The notes beneath the pieces are model-generated. The model saw nothing but the letters and a program-made list of their open reading frames with translations, was not told where the DNA came from and did no database searches. Positions 36,264 through 45,397 of a DNA stretch of 64,000 nt are shown one piece after another. Location: contig JAURZL010000007.1 of the NCBI GenBank assembly GCA_030653365.1, positions 560,011 through 624,010 on the forward strand, read 5' to 3'. Position numbers and translations under genes: made by a program. This stretch comes from Anaerolineaceae bacterium (GTDB lineage Bacteria; Chloroflexota; Anaerolineae; Anaerolineales; Anaerolineaceae). Position 1 is the first letter of the stretch, and every line of letters begins with the position of its first letter.

Positions 36264-36710
36264 TCATTGAATATTTGATAAATAAAGATTAATTTTTTGC
36301 TCTATTTCATTTAATTGGTTTGCAAGACTCCCAAGAACGCCATTAACAAATCTAGGGGTTGAGTCAGAACCATATGTTTTTGAAAGTTCAATTGCTTCAT
36401 TAATTGCCACTTTTATAGGAGTGCATTTCGAAACTGCAAATTCCCATAATGCAATTCTTAAAATATTTCTATCAACAATTGCCAATTGATCCATTGGCCA
36501 TTCTGGTGCATGAACGGCGATTAATTCATCCAGTAATGTTATTAACGGAACAACCCCAGAAACAATATCAGTAATGAATTGAACAAGATTAGAATCTATC
36601 GGATCGTCTTCTAAACGATTTTCCAACGAAGTGAATGGAGCATGACCAGCCATATCATATTCGTATAATACTTGTAAAGCAACCCCGCGAGCTTTTGTGC
36701 GAGCTTTCAT
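36264..36710 (-). CDS. nusB: Transcription antitermination factor NusB
   Basis: The 148-residue helical protein matches NusB: RGVALQVLYEYDMAG at the N-terminus, LAIVDRNILRIALWE near residue 85 and KVAINEAIELSKTYGSDSTPRFVNGVLG at the end. NusB with NusE binds boxA RNA in rRNA operons. It sits 4 bp after the Asp23 gene, a common pairing, and is followed by the lipoprotein gene. Confidence 0.96.
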   Translation of the reverse strand: MKARTKARGVALQVLYEYDMAGHAPFTSLENRLEDDPIDSNLVQFITDIVSGVVPLITLLDELIAVHAPEWPMDQLAIVDRNILRIALWEFAVSKCTPIKVAINEAIELSKTYGSDSTPRFVNGVLGSLANQLNEIEQKINLYLSNIQ

Positions 36711-36714
36711 GATT

Positions 36715-37068
36715 TTATTGATTGAAGGCGGTTAATTCAATATCTTCAATATGAACATTGATCTTCCCAACATCCATACCAACCATTTCTGAAATAGCAC
36801 GAGAAACATTTGCTTGGATATTATGAGATACATCACGAACATTAAAATCTTGTTTTAAGATTACGTACAAATCAGTGTAGACCATATCTTCATCAACATT
36901 GATTTTCACTCCTTCGCTAACTCCTCGTTTAAAAAAACGATTCATTTCTGATGGGACAGTAGCCATTCTACTCACACCATCAACAGAAAGAGTGGTTAAT
37001 CTTGCAATTGTCACTAATACCTCAAGAGCAATCGTGGTTTTTCCAGGAGTATTTGAAGTTGTTGTCAT
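36715..37068 (-). CDS. Asp23/Gls24 family envelope stress protein
   Basis: The 117-residue protein matches the Asp23 family: GKTTIALEVLVTIARLTTLSVDGVS at the start, a central VYTDLYVILKQDFNV strand region and VSRAISEMVGMDVGKINVHIEDI at the end. The family helps maintain the envelope under stress, and the asp23-nusB order is commonly seen in bacteria with Gram-positive-like envelopes. A short gap of 78 bp lies upstream. Confidence 0.93.
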   Translation of the reverse strand: MTTTSNTPGKTTIALEVLVTIARLTTLSVDGVSRMATVPSEMNRFFKRGVSEGVKINVDEDMVYTDLYVILKQDFNVRDVSHNIQANVSRAISEMVGMDVGKINVHIEDIELTAFNQ

Positions 37069-37097
37069 TTAATCTCCGTATTAAGGTTCTAAAATTA

Positions 37098-37122
37098 TTG
37101 TTTAATATTATAACCTAAACAA
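37098..37122 (-). terminator. Candidate bidirectional hairpin between esterase and asp23
   Basis: TTGTTTA (37098-37104) and TAAACAA (37116-37122) form a 7-bp stem with an 11-base loop. Eight T follow on the plus strand and TAATTTT on the minus strand, where it would end the glyoxalase-larA-esterase operon. The stem is AT-rich and weak. Confidence 0.4.
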
Positions 37123-37146
37123 TTTTTTTTATTATTTATGGTGCTA

Positions 37147-37911
37147 TTAGAATCCATTGCTCTTTATAAATTTTATAGTTTTTTTTGCTACAAAATCAAA
37201 ATCCTTATCCAATAGGATAGTATGGCCTGAATTTTCTAAAAATACATATTCTTTTATAGTTGATTGGATAGTATCGTAAATTATTTTTGGACTCTGGAAA
37301 GAAATTGTTTTATCATAATTACCTTGAAATATTATTGCAGGTTGTGTAATTTTGTGTAACAGTTTCTTTGTTTCTTTTTGGAGCAAATACATTTGATAAG
37401 CACCATGTGTGGGATGTACTGAATATCCCTGCCATGGATAGACCCCTTCATCGTTTGTATCCTGAAATTTCTTTTTTGGAATACTTTTCTTGAAAAATCG
37501 AATAAAGCGTGATAATCCTAAATTCTCAACTTTTATTGCCGGAGCATATAACGAAATAGCTCGTATTTTGGGAATGGTTGCAGCCAGATAACAGGTAAGA
37601 ATTCCTCCCATTGATTCGCCTGCAACAATCACTTTATTAAAATCTTTGGATAATTTTTCGAATCCTGTATGAAGGGATTCTGTCCAGTCATTCCATCGAC
37701 AATTGTTTAGGTCATCTGGATTTGTGCCATGTCCTGGTAATAATGGTGCATAAATATGATACCCGGCTTGATTGAGAAAATTTGCCAGAGGTTGTACTTC
37801 GACTGTTGTAGCAGTAAATCCGTGAATTAACATCACACAGACATCATTTTTTCCGTCTAAAAAGAAAGTATTTCCATCCAGGTGTTGGTTTTTCATTATT
37901 AAAGTATTCAT
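37147..37911 (-). CDS. Alpha/beta hydrolase (carboxylesterase/monoacylglycerol lipase type)
   Basis: The 254-residue protein has VMLIHGFTATT (oxyanion loop), the nucleophile elbow VAGESMGGIL near residue 97, the acid Asp in GNYDKTISF near residue 200 and the catalytic His in LENSGHTILL near residue 230. It resembles Est30-type carboxylesterases that hydrolyse short to medium acyl esters. It is the last gene of an operon, with its ATG overlapping the larA-like stop (ATGA). Confidence 0.9.
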   Translation of the reverse strand: MNTLIMKNQHLDGNTFFLDGKNDVCVMLIHGFTATTVEVQPLANFLNQAGYHIYAPLLPGHGTNPDDLNNCRWNDWTESLHTGFEKLSKDFNKVIVAGESMGGILTCYLAATIPKIRAISLYAPAIKVENLGLSRFIRFFKKSIPKKKFQDTNDEGVYPWQGYSVHPTHGAYQMYLLQKETKKLLHKITQPAIIFQGNYDKTISFQSPKIIYDTIQSTIKEYVFLENSGHTILLDKDFDFVAKKTIKFIKSNGF

Positions 37912-39167
37912 GATTCATCCTGGTCAATGATTGGAATTGTAGTCACAGCATTGGGCATCAAAGCGATTGTTTTATTTTTTAGACCAGAAATATGCTTTTC
38001 AATAAAGAATTTAATATCAGACACGGGTTCCATCAATAATGATTTTACATCGTCCTGTGGCATCCTTGAAAATAAATGGACATTAAATTTTGATTGAATT
38101 TTGGCCATTAAGTATGCCTTGTGTTGCCCAATTACAAAGGCATGATTCTCAAAATAATGGATGATTTCAAAAGGATTTTTAAACTTTTTGACAAAATTTA
38201 TATATGTATCGCTGCCGTGACCTTCAATACACTCAGCAATGAGCAACATACTTCCTCCCGGTTTTAGCAATTTACTGGCATTTGAAGCAGCTTTTTGTGA
38301 TTGGTAAAAATTTATATCTTTTGGATATCCTCCAGCAGATGCAATAACTAAATCGTATTTCTTGTCAATTTTGATCGTATGAAAATTGTTAATTATTGGT
38401 ATAGCCTTTTCCATTACAACTTTTGGATGGTCAAACAATATCATTAATGGTCTTTTATCATCAGAAAGAATGCAATTCAAAGCCAAATCCACACCAATAA
38501 TATCGCCAATCTCTTCAATATCCATTCTGACTTTGTTTTTTGTATATTCACAAATTACACTATTCGGATCAGATAATAATGAATGATTGTGGTTGATCGT
38601 TTCCCACCCAGCTAAACCTATTGCTACTGTTTTAACACCACCAGAATAACCAGCAAAATGATGCGGTTCAATATTCCCAATACTAATTTTCAAATCACAC
38701 TCATAAAAAGAACGGTTGACTATTATAGGCGTATTAAAGGATGTCTTCCCTAAAAAAATCAAATTATTATTATCGTTAGAATCGTGTTGAAAAAAATTGA
38801 ATCCGTTAAGATATTCGTCTGATAGGTGTAGGTGGTTCAAATCGTAATCTGGAACATGCGTTCCATTAGATATATAAAAACTGATATTTTGCTTTATTAT
38901 CCCGAAATTTAATAAATTATTTATTAATGAGGGTATCAGCTCGGAGTAGGGGACTGGACGTGTTTTATCATTTAAAGCAATACCAACCTTAATGCGAGAA
39001 ACTTCAATTTTCTTTTGTATTAACAATTTTTCTAAAGGGAAAAAATTAATTTGGATTTGATCTCTTTGACCTATAAGATCCAAGGTGGGGGTGATAGTAT
39101 CAATCAATACAGAATCATCTAGATTAATTGTTATCAATTCTTTTCCGAATTTTAAATTTATTTTCAT
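37908..39167 (-). CDS. LarA-like nickel-dependent lactate racemase family protein
   Basis: The 419-residue protein matches the LarA family (DUF2088): ALNDKTRPVPYSELI near residue 65, SNGTHVP near residue 108, and the pincer-cofactor site EPHHFAGYSGGVKTVA with Lys near residue 178. NHNHSLL follows, and GGYPKDINFYQSQKA comes near residue 275. In LarA a Lys and three His hold the nickel-pincer nucleotide; equivalents of the Lys and His are visible. The cofactor genes larB, larC and larE are not in the window, so the true cofactor and substrate are unknown; many paralogs act on hydroxyacids other than lactate. It lies between glyoxalase-fold and esterase genes with 4-bp overlaps. Confidence 0.85.
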   Translation of the reverse strand: MKINLKFGKELITINLDDSVLIDTITPTLDLIGQRDQIQINFFPLEKLLIQKKIEVSRIKVGIALNDKTRPVPYSELIPSLINNLLNFGIIKQNISFYISNGTHVPDYDLNHLHLSDEYLNGFNFFQHDSNDNNNLIFLGKTSFNTPIIVNRSFYECDLKISIGNIEPHHFAGYSGGVKTVAIGLAGWETINHNHSLLSDPNSVICEYTKNKVRMDIEEIGDIIGVDLALNCILSDDKRPLMILFDHPKVVMEKAIPIINNFHTIKIDKKYDLVIASAGGYPKDINFYQSQKAASNASKLLKPGGSMLLIAECIEGHGSDTYINFVKKFKNPFEIIHYFENHAFVIGQHKAYLMAKIQSKFNVHLFSRMPQDDVKSLLMEPVSDIKFFIEKHISGLKNKTIALMPNAVTTIPIIDQDES

Positions 39168-39535
39168 AATTTCCAGGTGGTGTTATCTAAAAATTTTTGA
39201 ATTTCTACGAGATACCCATTTGGATCAGTTATAAAAAAATGATAAATTCTATATTTGGAATTTATAATCGGTTTGCTTACTTGTAATTTATTATCCTTAA
39301 TCAGGTTATCATAATTTTTATCAACATCGTCTACAATAAATGTGAGAATAATCTTGCCATCAAAAAATGTAAATTCTCTTTCACAGAAACCAATATATGC
39401 ATTTTCACAGGTACGAAATATTACACAGTCGCCCTGATCCAGGAACAATTGCAGATTTAATTTTTCTTTGTAAAAGTGGGTGGTTGCGTTTAAATCTTTG
39501 GTTGGTAAAAAAGTAATTTGTTTCTCAATGTCCAT
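39164..39535 (-). CDS. Glyoxalase/VOC superfamily protein
   Basis: The 123-residue protein has paired beta-alpha-beta-beta-beta modules: TKDLNATTHFYKEKLNLQLF, VIFRTCENAYIGF, LTFIVDDVDKNYDNLIKD and YHFFITDPNGYLVEIQKF with the usual C-terminal Glu. The class binds metal and includes glyoxalase I, resistance proteins and dioxygenases; no specific member can be named. AGAGGA precedes the ATG. It starts the three-gene operon with the LarA-like and esterase genes. Confidence 0.85.
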   Translation of the reverse strand: MDIEKQITFLPTKDLNATTHFYKEKLNLQLFLDQGDCVIFRTCENAYIGFCEREFTFFDGKIILTFIVDDVDKNYDNLIKDNKLQVSKPIINSKYRIYHFFITDPNGYLVEIQKFLDNTTWKL

Positions 39536-39923
39536 ATTAATCCTCTTTTCTTAAACTTAGCAAATGTAAAGGAGTATTAAAAGTTTCCTTTAGAAGGGGA
39601 AGGTTATATAAATCTTTATGGTTTCGATAAGATACATTATCATAAACATCATATTGATTAGATTTGATCAAATTTTGAAAAATAATTAATTAAATTTTTT
39701 ATTACAAAAATATTAATAAATCATTCTCTTTGAAATAATAAAACTAATTATAATCTTCACTCTCATATGGATGGTATTGGTTTGGATATTTCCCGCTCCC
39801 CCCTTTCAAACAAAGCAAACTCGATAAATTATAATAAATGATCTGTATTATACTATTATTAGTAATAATGTTCTAATTTCAATTCATCGCATGTTTTTGA
39901 TACTATAATAATGGTGAGTTGAT
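39536..39923. other. 388-bp AT-rich intergenic region between the VOC protein and the tyrosine recombinase
   Basis: No coding frame with a ribosome site is visible. The region is very AT-rich apart from a C-rich patch near 39791-39805. A good -10 (TATAAT, 39904-39909) lies 14 bases before the recombinase ATG, but the -35 is poor. No attachment-site repeat or tRNA remnant was seen. Confidence 0.6.
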
Positions 39924-40895
39924 ATGAAAACCATAAATGAAGCGTTATCTGACTATCTTAGAACCATTTCTCTCGCAAGAAGTGAAAATACACACAGGAC
40001 TTATAAGAACGGCCTGAATGTATTTAAAACATGCTTAGAAGACAGTTCATCGGAAGGTGTGGAGTTATCGTGTAAAAAATTGACTGAAAAACATTTTTCT
40101 CTATTTATCAGTGAATTAAAAATATATTCTCCGACAACAGAAAGACTTTATATAACCTCTGTGGTTGGTTTTATTGAATATTTAATATCTGAAAATCTTA
40201 GCAATATCAATATCCAATCCATTCGTATGTTAGTCAGGACACGTGCCAGGATACCACGACAACGGTTACCGCAATTTCCTAAATCCGATATCGAGAAATT
40301 AATTGAGAATATTAAGAAAATTACTCAAACACAGGCAGAAAATAATACCGAAACTTTAATCAATTATCGTGATAAAGCGTTTCTGATCTGCCTGGCTGAT
40401 ACAGGATTAAGAGTTCATGAAGCCTGTAGTTTACGACGAGGTGATGTTGATTGGTTTGAAAAGAAAGCATTAGTTCTTGGAAAAGGTAATCGGGAAGCCG
40501 TCGTTCGTTTTTCAGATCGATGTATTGCCGCAATCAAGGACTACTTACGGATTAGATCCACTATTGATGGAACGACTGGTATACCACTAACTTCTCTACC
40601 TTTATTTGCAAGACATGATAAAGGAGCAGGAAAAAAAGTAAAACCTATTACGACCACTACGGGTAGAAATATTGTTGCGACAAGAGTTGATCAATTCCTG
40701 GGAAAAGAGGCAGTTGGAACCATAACCCCCCACTCCTTTCGTCATTATTATGTAACCAGAGTTCTACAATATTCAGGTAATTTAAAATTAGCCCAATCGT
40801 TAGCCCGCCATACAAATATTGCCATTACTCAAAGATATGCGCATATTAATGATGACGAATTAGATAGAGGTTACAACGAGATTTTTGATAAATAA
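39924..40895 (+). CDS. Tyrosine recombinase (XerC/XerD family)
   Basis: The 323-residue protein has an N-terminal SAM-like core-binding domain (residues about 1-100) and a catalytic domain with the full set of residues. Arg is in DTGLRVHEACSL near 156, Lys in VLGKGNREA, His-x-x-Arg in TPHSFRHYYVTR near 275, His in LARHTNI and the nucleophile Tyr in ITQRYAHI near 306. It could be the chromosome dimer resolvase or a mobile-element integrase. GGTGAG lies 5 bases before the ATG. It is followed after 3 bp by the papain-like gene, suggesting one transcript. Confidence 0.93.
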   Translation: MKTINEALSDYLRTISLARSENTHRTYKNGLNVFKTCLEDSSSEGVELSCKKLTEKHFSLFISELKIYSPTTERLYITSVVGFIEYLISENLSNINIQSIRMLVRTRARIPRQRLPQFPKSDIEKLIENIKKITQTQAENNTETLINYRDKAFLICLADTGLRVHEACSLRRGDVDWFEKKALVLGKGNREAVVRFSDRCIAAIKDYLRIRSTIDGTTGIPLTSLPLFARHDKGAGKKVKPITTTTGRNIVATRVDQFLGKEAVGTITPHSFRHYYVTRVLQYSGNLKLAQSLARHTNIAITQRYAHINDDELDRGYNEIFDK

Positions 40896-40898
40896 ATT

Positions 40899-41516
40899 AT
40901 GAAGACAAATTTTGATCCGAAATTTCATGGATATTCTTTTATTAATCGATTTGAGTTCAAAGGGTTTTCAAAAATTTTTAAAACTTTATCGAATAAATTG
41001 ATCTATGGGATGTGTGGAGGTATGGTATTTTCTGCTCTTGATTTCTATTTTGATCAGAAAATAATCCCTGATTATTCAAAAGTGGACCAAATACCTGAAA
41101 ACTATGCGAAATATTTATGGAAAAGACAGTCTGAAAGTACTTCGATTTCCGTTTTGATAAAGATTATTAAATTTGCAAGTTTATCAAAAAAAAGCTCGAT
41201 TAACATGTCCATTAAAGATGAATTACCCCAAATAATCGATCGGTTAATTGATAAATTACCTGTACCAATTGTAATTATACGTTCGAGTCTTTTTCAGAAT
41301 CCAACACATAATCATCAAGTTCTTGTAACGGGAATCGAAGAACATGAAAATTGTATGAAATTAAAATTATATGATCCAAACCACCCTAAAAGTGAACCTT
41401 TTTTAATTATTCAACAATACCCAGAATTATTGATACAACAATCTACGGGGGAACTTGTGCGAGGTTTTTTTGTAAATACTTATTCTTATAAATTTTCGTA
41501 TCTGGTTAATTATTAG
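40899..41516 (+). CDS. Predicted papain-like cysteine peptidase-fold protein
   Basis: The 205-residue protein has no named family that I can confirm. It has a Cys in GMCGGMVFSALDFYF near residue 39, a His in THNHQVLVTGIEE near residue 142 and an Asp-Pro-Asn in LKLYDPNHP near residue 160. Their order Cys-His-Asp/Asn, with the Cys at a helix start and His before a beta strand, matches papain-fold or transglutaminase-like enzymes. No signal peptide is visible, so it is probably cytosolic. It begins 3 bp after the recombinase stop with no Shine-Dalgarno, implying coupling. Target and role are unknown. Confidence 0.65.
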   Translation: MKTNFDPKFHGYSFINRFEFKGFSKIFKTLSNKLIYGMCGGMVFSALDFYFDQKIIPDYSKVDQIPENYAKYLWKRQSESTSISVLIKIIKFASLSKKSSINMSIKDELPQIIDRLIDKLPVPIVIIRSSLFQNPTHNHQVLVTGIEEHENCMKLKLYDPNHPKSEPFLIIQQYPELLIQQSTGELVRGFFVNTYSYKFSYLVNY

Positions 41517-41635
41517 TGATCAGATTGTCTTGATGGGTATTTACTTACAAGAAACAAACACCAAACCCGGATTTCGGATTATTGAGATAATACAATTATT
41601 CTTGTGATAATACGAATAATTATCAAAGAAAAATG

Positions 41636-42976
41636 TTATGCAAACTCGTTATGATAGAGCTTTTCATTAATAACACACATTAAACGCTCTTCACTCGAAA
41701 GTGACGATCTTGCCTGATCCCGTAATATATTTACATTTGAAAAGAACTCTCGCATCATCACGACCAGTAGATAACGACTTTCTGGACGTAAATGAATTCT
41801 TCCATTTTCCCATTTACCAAATGCCCCTGCTAACCACATGAATACCATTTCAGGAGCGAGTCCAAGCAAAAGCGGGATTTGAAAATCTTTTGAGAATTTC
41901 TTCGTATTTAAGGATAAATCAAACATTTCCATTAAAAATCGGTATCTTTTACGGTCATAGTTGTTGAAATGTTTAACTTTATAAACAGGAAATTTTCCTT
42001 GTTTTATGAATTCATCATATTGTCTTAATGAAAATGTATTTACTAATAAGTTTCCATCTAAATAGCTAAATGAACCTGAACCGGTGCCAACATATTCCTC
42101 ATATTGAACAATATATTCATCAAGCATGGATAAATCTTTTCTTGAAAATGTCCATCCAGAAGAAGGTGTATACGTACCAGAAAGTTTTTCATTAATGATT
42201 TGGAAAAAATTATATTCTCTGGAGTAATCCAATTTACCCAAAGTTTTTTCCATTGCTTTTTTTACTGAAGGAGCGCTCATCAGTGGATAAAATGTGGTCT
42301 GCTCTGCCCCAGATTTAATAATATATTCCAGATCCCTGGTGAGACTTTCTTCTGTTTGATCAGGTAAGTTGTAAATCATATCAATATTTAGCGAAGGAAG
42401 AATTCCAACAGCGTTTTGAATGATTTCCAGGATCTGATCACCAGAACCAAACTTTTCAAATCGACTCATTTGCCTTAATAAATTATCATCAAAACTTTGG
42501 ACACCAACCGATAGTCGGTCAACTCGGCCTTTTAATTCTCCCAGGATTTCTTTTGATAAATGATTGGGGTTTGTCTCACACGAGACTTCACTTATGGAAA
42601 ACAGACTTTTTGCATAATCAATTGTTTTTGTCAATTCTTGTAGATCTACAGTTGGTGTTCCCCCACCAATGTAAAGATTCACAAAATCAAAACCATTCTC
42701 AGCCAACATTTCCATTTCTCTTCTCAGGTTCAGATAATATGATTTTAATTTTGCCTCATTATAAATAAATCGATTAAACGAACAATACGGGCACAAACTT
42801 TCACAAAATGGAATATGTGCGTAAAGAACATATTTGTGGTTTTGTTTGGGGGATGGATATTGAAAGTCTTTGGGTACTGAACTCAACTGTAATTGCTTAT
42901 AAGTTATTTTGTTAATTACTTCAGACAATAATGTTGAAAAGAATTTTTGACGAATGTTGTGAAGTTTAGAATTCAT
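41636..42976 (-). CDS. HemN/HemW-like radical SAM protein
   Basis: The 446-residue protein has a radical SAM core opening at YAHIPFCESLCPYCSF near residue 55 (the CxxxCxxC cluster ligands), NLYIGGGTPT near residue 103, VSCETNPNHL and RLSVGVQSFDD near residue 160. It also has LNIDMIYNLPDQTEES. The C-terminal HemN-like part follows. HemN/HemW relatives include coproporphyrinogen dehydrogenase, the heme chaperone HemW and the heme-degrading HutW/ChuW; which group applies cannot be fixed by eye. The heme-ring-opening or decarboxylase motifs were not confirmed. AAAGG lies 8 bases before the ATG. Confidence 0.85.
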   Translation of the reverse strand: MNSKLHNIRQKFFSTLLSEVINKITYKQLQLSSVPKDFQYPSPKQNHKYVLYAHIPFCESLCPYCSFNRFIYNEAKLKSYYLNLRREMEMLAENGFDFVNLYIGGGTPTVDLQELTKTIDYAKSLFSISEVSCETNPNHLSKEILGELKGRVDRLSVGVQSFDDNLLRQMSRFEKFGSGDQILEIIQNAVGILPSLNIDMIYNLPDQTEESLTRDLEYIIKSGAEQTTFYPLMSAPSVKKAMEKTLGKLDYSREYNFFQIINEKLSGTYTPSSGWTFSRKDLSMLDEYIVQYEEYVGTGSGSFSYLDGNLLVNTFSLRQYDEFIKQGKFPVYKVKHFNNYDRKRYRFLMEMFDLSLNTKKFSKDFQIPLLLGLAPEMVFMWLAGAFGKWENGRIHLRPESRYLLVVMMREFFSNVNILRDQARSSLSSEERLMCVINEKLYHNEFA

Positions 42977-43166
42977 TATTTTGCCTTTAAAAATTTTTTT
43001 ACCAATATTAAGTTAAATCATATCATATTTTATTTTTACGCCCAAACCTAATTTGGAATTAATATTAATATTTGGATAATCTTCATTTATCTTAATTATT
43101 GCACGTCAAACTCGGTATATATTTGTGATCCATATTCACTCTAAAATTAGAAGGTAAAATTAGATT

Positions 43167-44354
43167 ATGAAAATTGGAATTATAGGAGGTGGACCTGCGG
43201 GAATGTTTGCTGCGTTAGAAGCTAGCAAACGATTTTCGAATGTTACGATTTTTGACAATAATGGTTTTCTGGGACGAAAACTAGCAGCAACTGGTGCTGG
43301 CCGATGTAATCTAACAAATATTAACGTGAAACCAAATTCATATCGGTCTTATGAAAATTTTGAATTTGGAGATATTGTCCAAAAATATGATTACTTTTTT
43401 TTACAACAATATTTTGAAGAACTTGGATTATTTACTTACCATACGGATGATGGTTGGGTGTATCCACTTTCGAATTCTGCTATTAATACGGCGACATTCT
43501 TAGAAGAAATATTGATAAAACGGGGTGTCTTGATTAATTTAAATATCGAAGTAATTGATATTTTGCATGAAAAAACTCAATTTATTTTGGTATCAAGTTC
43601 AGGTAAACGACTTCTATTTGACAGAATTATTTTGGCATCTGGAGGAAAAGCTTATCCCCAACTTAATGCAAGTGATAAAATTCTTAATTCCCTAATTCAC
43701 TTCGGTCATAAATTACTGCCAGCCTTTCCTGCATTGGCACCGGTACTGACGAGTAAAGATCAAACAAAATTGTTAAATGGTGTGAAATGTTATGCAGCTA
43801 TACGCATTTTCAATGATAATGAGGTGATTGGAACAGAAATTGGAAATATAATTTTTACTGATTGGGGCATAAACGGTCCAGGAGTGATGAATTTAAGTCA
43901 TTTGATTCATAAAGGAAGTGGAAACTTACAAATACAAATTGATTTTATTCCTGTTACACCTCAATTATTTTTTGAAAATTCAATCAAAAATGAACAAGAA
44001 TTGTTAAAACTCGAGACCCCATTTTTGTCTTTGTTAAATAAAAAAATTATTTATCAATTAGCAATTAATTGCGATCTAAATCCACAAAAACCTTATAGTT
44101 CTAGCGACTTCAAGAAATTGATGTCACATCTATATTTTACAGAAAACGTATTGGGCACACGTGATTTTCATTTTTCACAAATTTCCACCGGTGCAATTAA
44201 ATCTTTGCATATTAATTCTGAATCTTTAGAATCGAAATTACGACCTGGTCTTTATTTTGCTGGGGAAATATTGGATGTGTTTGGTCCTTGTGGTGGATAT
44301 AATTTGCATTGGGCTTTTATATCAGGAATTGTTGCAGGGCGCAGTATAAAATAA
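43167..44354 (+). CDS. HI0933 family FAD-dependent flavoprotein
   Basis: The 395-residue protein has the HI0933 pattern: N-terminal FAD site IGIIGGGPAGMFAALEAS, GFLGRKLAATGAGRCNLTN near residue 33, LASGGKAYPQ near 160, TDWGINGPGVMNLSH near 230, ISTGAIKSLHI and the end motif GEILDVFGPCGGYNLHWAFISG. The family (also called aminoacetone oxidase-like or BaiN-like) has no settled physiological substrate. It is transcribed away from the radical SAM gene and converges with the acyltransferase gene. Confidence 0.92.
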   Translation: MKIGIIGGGPAGMFAALEASKRFSNVTIFDNNGFLGRKLAATGAGRCNLTNINVKPNSYRSYENFEFGDIVQKYDYFFLQQYFEELGLFTYHTDDGWVYPLSNSAINTATFLEEILIKRGVLINLNIEVIDILHEKTQFILVSSSGKRLLFDRIILASGGKAYPQLNASDKILNSLIHFGHKLLPAFPALAPVLTSKDQTKLLNGVKCYAAIRIFNDNEVIGTEIGNIIFTDWGINGPGVMNLSHLIHKGSGNLQIQIDFIPVTPQLFFENSIKNEQELLKLETPFLSLLNKKIIYQLAINCDLNPQKPYSSSDFKKLMSHLYFTENVLGTRDFHFSQISTGAIKSLHINSESLESKLRPGLYFAGEILDVFGPCGGYNLHWAFISGIVAGRSIK

Positions 44355-44361
44355 TTGTTAC

Positions 44362-45378
44362 TTATCTTTTTTTACGTACGATTAAAAACCTGTTTTTGCC
44401 TTTGTTATCACGTAGAAAGTTTGTGAATTCTTGTAATCCATTCAACATTTTTAATCCGGATTCAATACCAAACCGATATGTTAAAAATCCTGGATTTGAT
44501 ACCAGATATTTAATAATTGCATTAACTCCACTTTCTACTTCATTCAATTCAACCTTTTTATCTCTAATAGATAAAACTTTCACGGGTAACTTTAAGTTTC
44601 TACTAAATACATCCATAATTACGGGATGTTCTAACATTCTCGAAACATAATTTTGGTCAATAAATTCAAACTTTTCTTCAACTCCATTATCAAATATAAA
44701 ATAAAAATCCAGTCCTTTTGGATAAGTTTGAGTTGGATTAATAATTTCTTCTGATGGCAAGAGATCCGCAATTTTTTCCATTATCTTTTCTGCACCAATA
44801 TTCATTGTGGCCTTAAGCGATAAATTGATTGGAAATATTTCATCGTAGGTTAATAATTTTCCAATATTAACCCCTACTTTTGGTCTCTTAAATTGCAGAG
44901 CTTTTTTTAGTGCGCCATTCATTCCGGTAAATCCTATAGGAATAATTGATGCTTTTGATTTATAACTGATCCAACTCAATCCGATTTTCGGTTCTTTCAG
45001 GTTTTTCTCCCAAATACCCCCCTCAGGAAAAATACCTAGCACCCCGTTTTGCAATAAAACTTCCAGGGCAGAATTAAGTCCCTTTTGGTCAATTTGTCCC
45101 CGCATAATCGGTATAAATTTATATAAGTTCGCAATAAATGACATTCTTGGATCGATGGGAATATCACCACTACCCAAATATTCAAGTTGGTGCGGTGTAA
45201 AAATAACCATAAGAATTGGTTCCAAAGAGGACACATGATTTCCAATGACAATATAAGGGCCAGTTTTTGGAAAATTCTCTTCCCCTTCGACTTTCACTTC
45301 AATTAAAAGCTGAACTAATAATTTAGCAAGAGTTTTTAGCAAACTTCTAAGAATGGAACGTCTTGGGTATTCAATCAC
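44362..45378 (-). CDS. PlsC-like 1-acyl-glycerol-phosphate acyltransferase with C-terminal extension
   Basis: The start is a GTG at 45378 with AGGAA 10 bases upstream. The first 210 residues are a PlsC-type acyltransferase with GNHVSSLEPI near residue 47 and GIFPEGGIWEKN near residue 115. The usual H-x4-D motif is H-x4-E here (GAA codon). The last 130 residues form an extension of unknown fold (LDFYFIFDNGVEEKFEF). It would transfer an acyl chain to a glycerophospholipid or related acceptor at the membrane. It follows typA by 19 bp. Confidence 0.85.
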   Translation of the reverse strand: MIEYPRRSILRSLLKTLAKLLVQLLIEVKVEGEENFPKTGPYIVIGNHVSSLEPILMVIFTPHQLEYLGSGDIPIDPRMSFIANLYKFIPIMRGQIDQKGLNSALEVLLQNGVLGIFPEGGIWEKNLKEPKIGLSWISYKSKASIIPIGFTGMNGALKKALQFKRPKVGVNIGKLLTYDEIFPINLSLKATMNIGAEKIMEKIADLLPSEEIINPTQTYPKGLDFYFIFDNGVEEKFEFIDQNYVSRMLEHPVIMDVFSRNLKLPVKVLSIRDKKVELNEVESGVNAIIKYLVSNPGFLTYRFGIESGLKMLNGLQEFTNFLRDNKGKNRFLIVRKKR

Positions 45379-45397
45379 ATTCGGTAGTTCCTGATTT

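Noticed and set aside
39536..39923. Mobile-element boundary beside the tyrosine recombinase
   Set aside because: No flanking direct repeat, tRNA target or cargo genes are visible, and the recombinase looks Xer-like; an integrative element is not supported.
41586..41613. Direct repeat GATAATAC (41586-41593 and 41606-41613, 20-bp period) with an AATTATTC/GAATAATT inverted repeat
   Set aside because: It lies between two convergent stops in very AT-rich sequence; no gene start is nearby, so an operator is not supported and a terminator lacks a T run.
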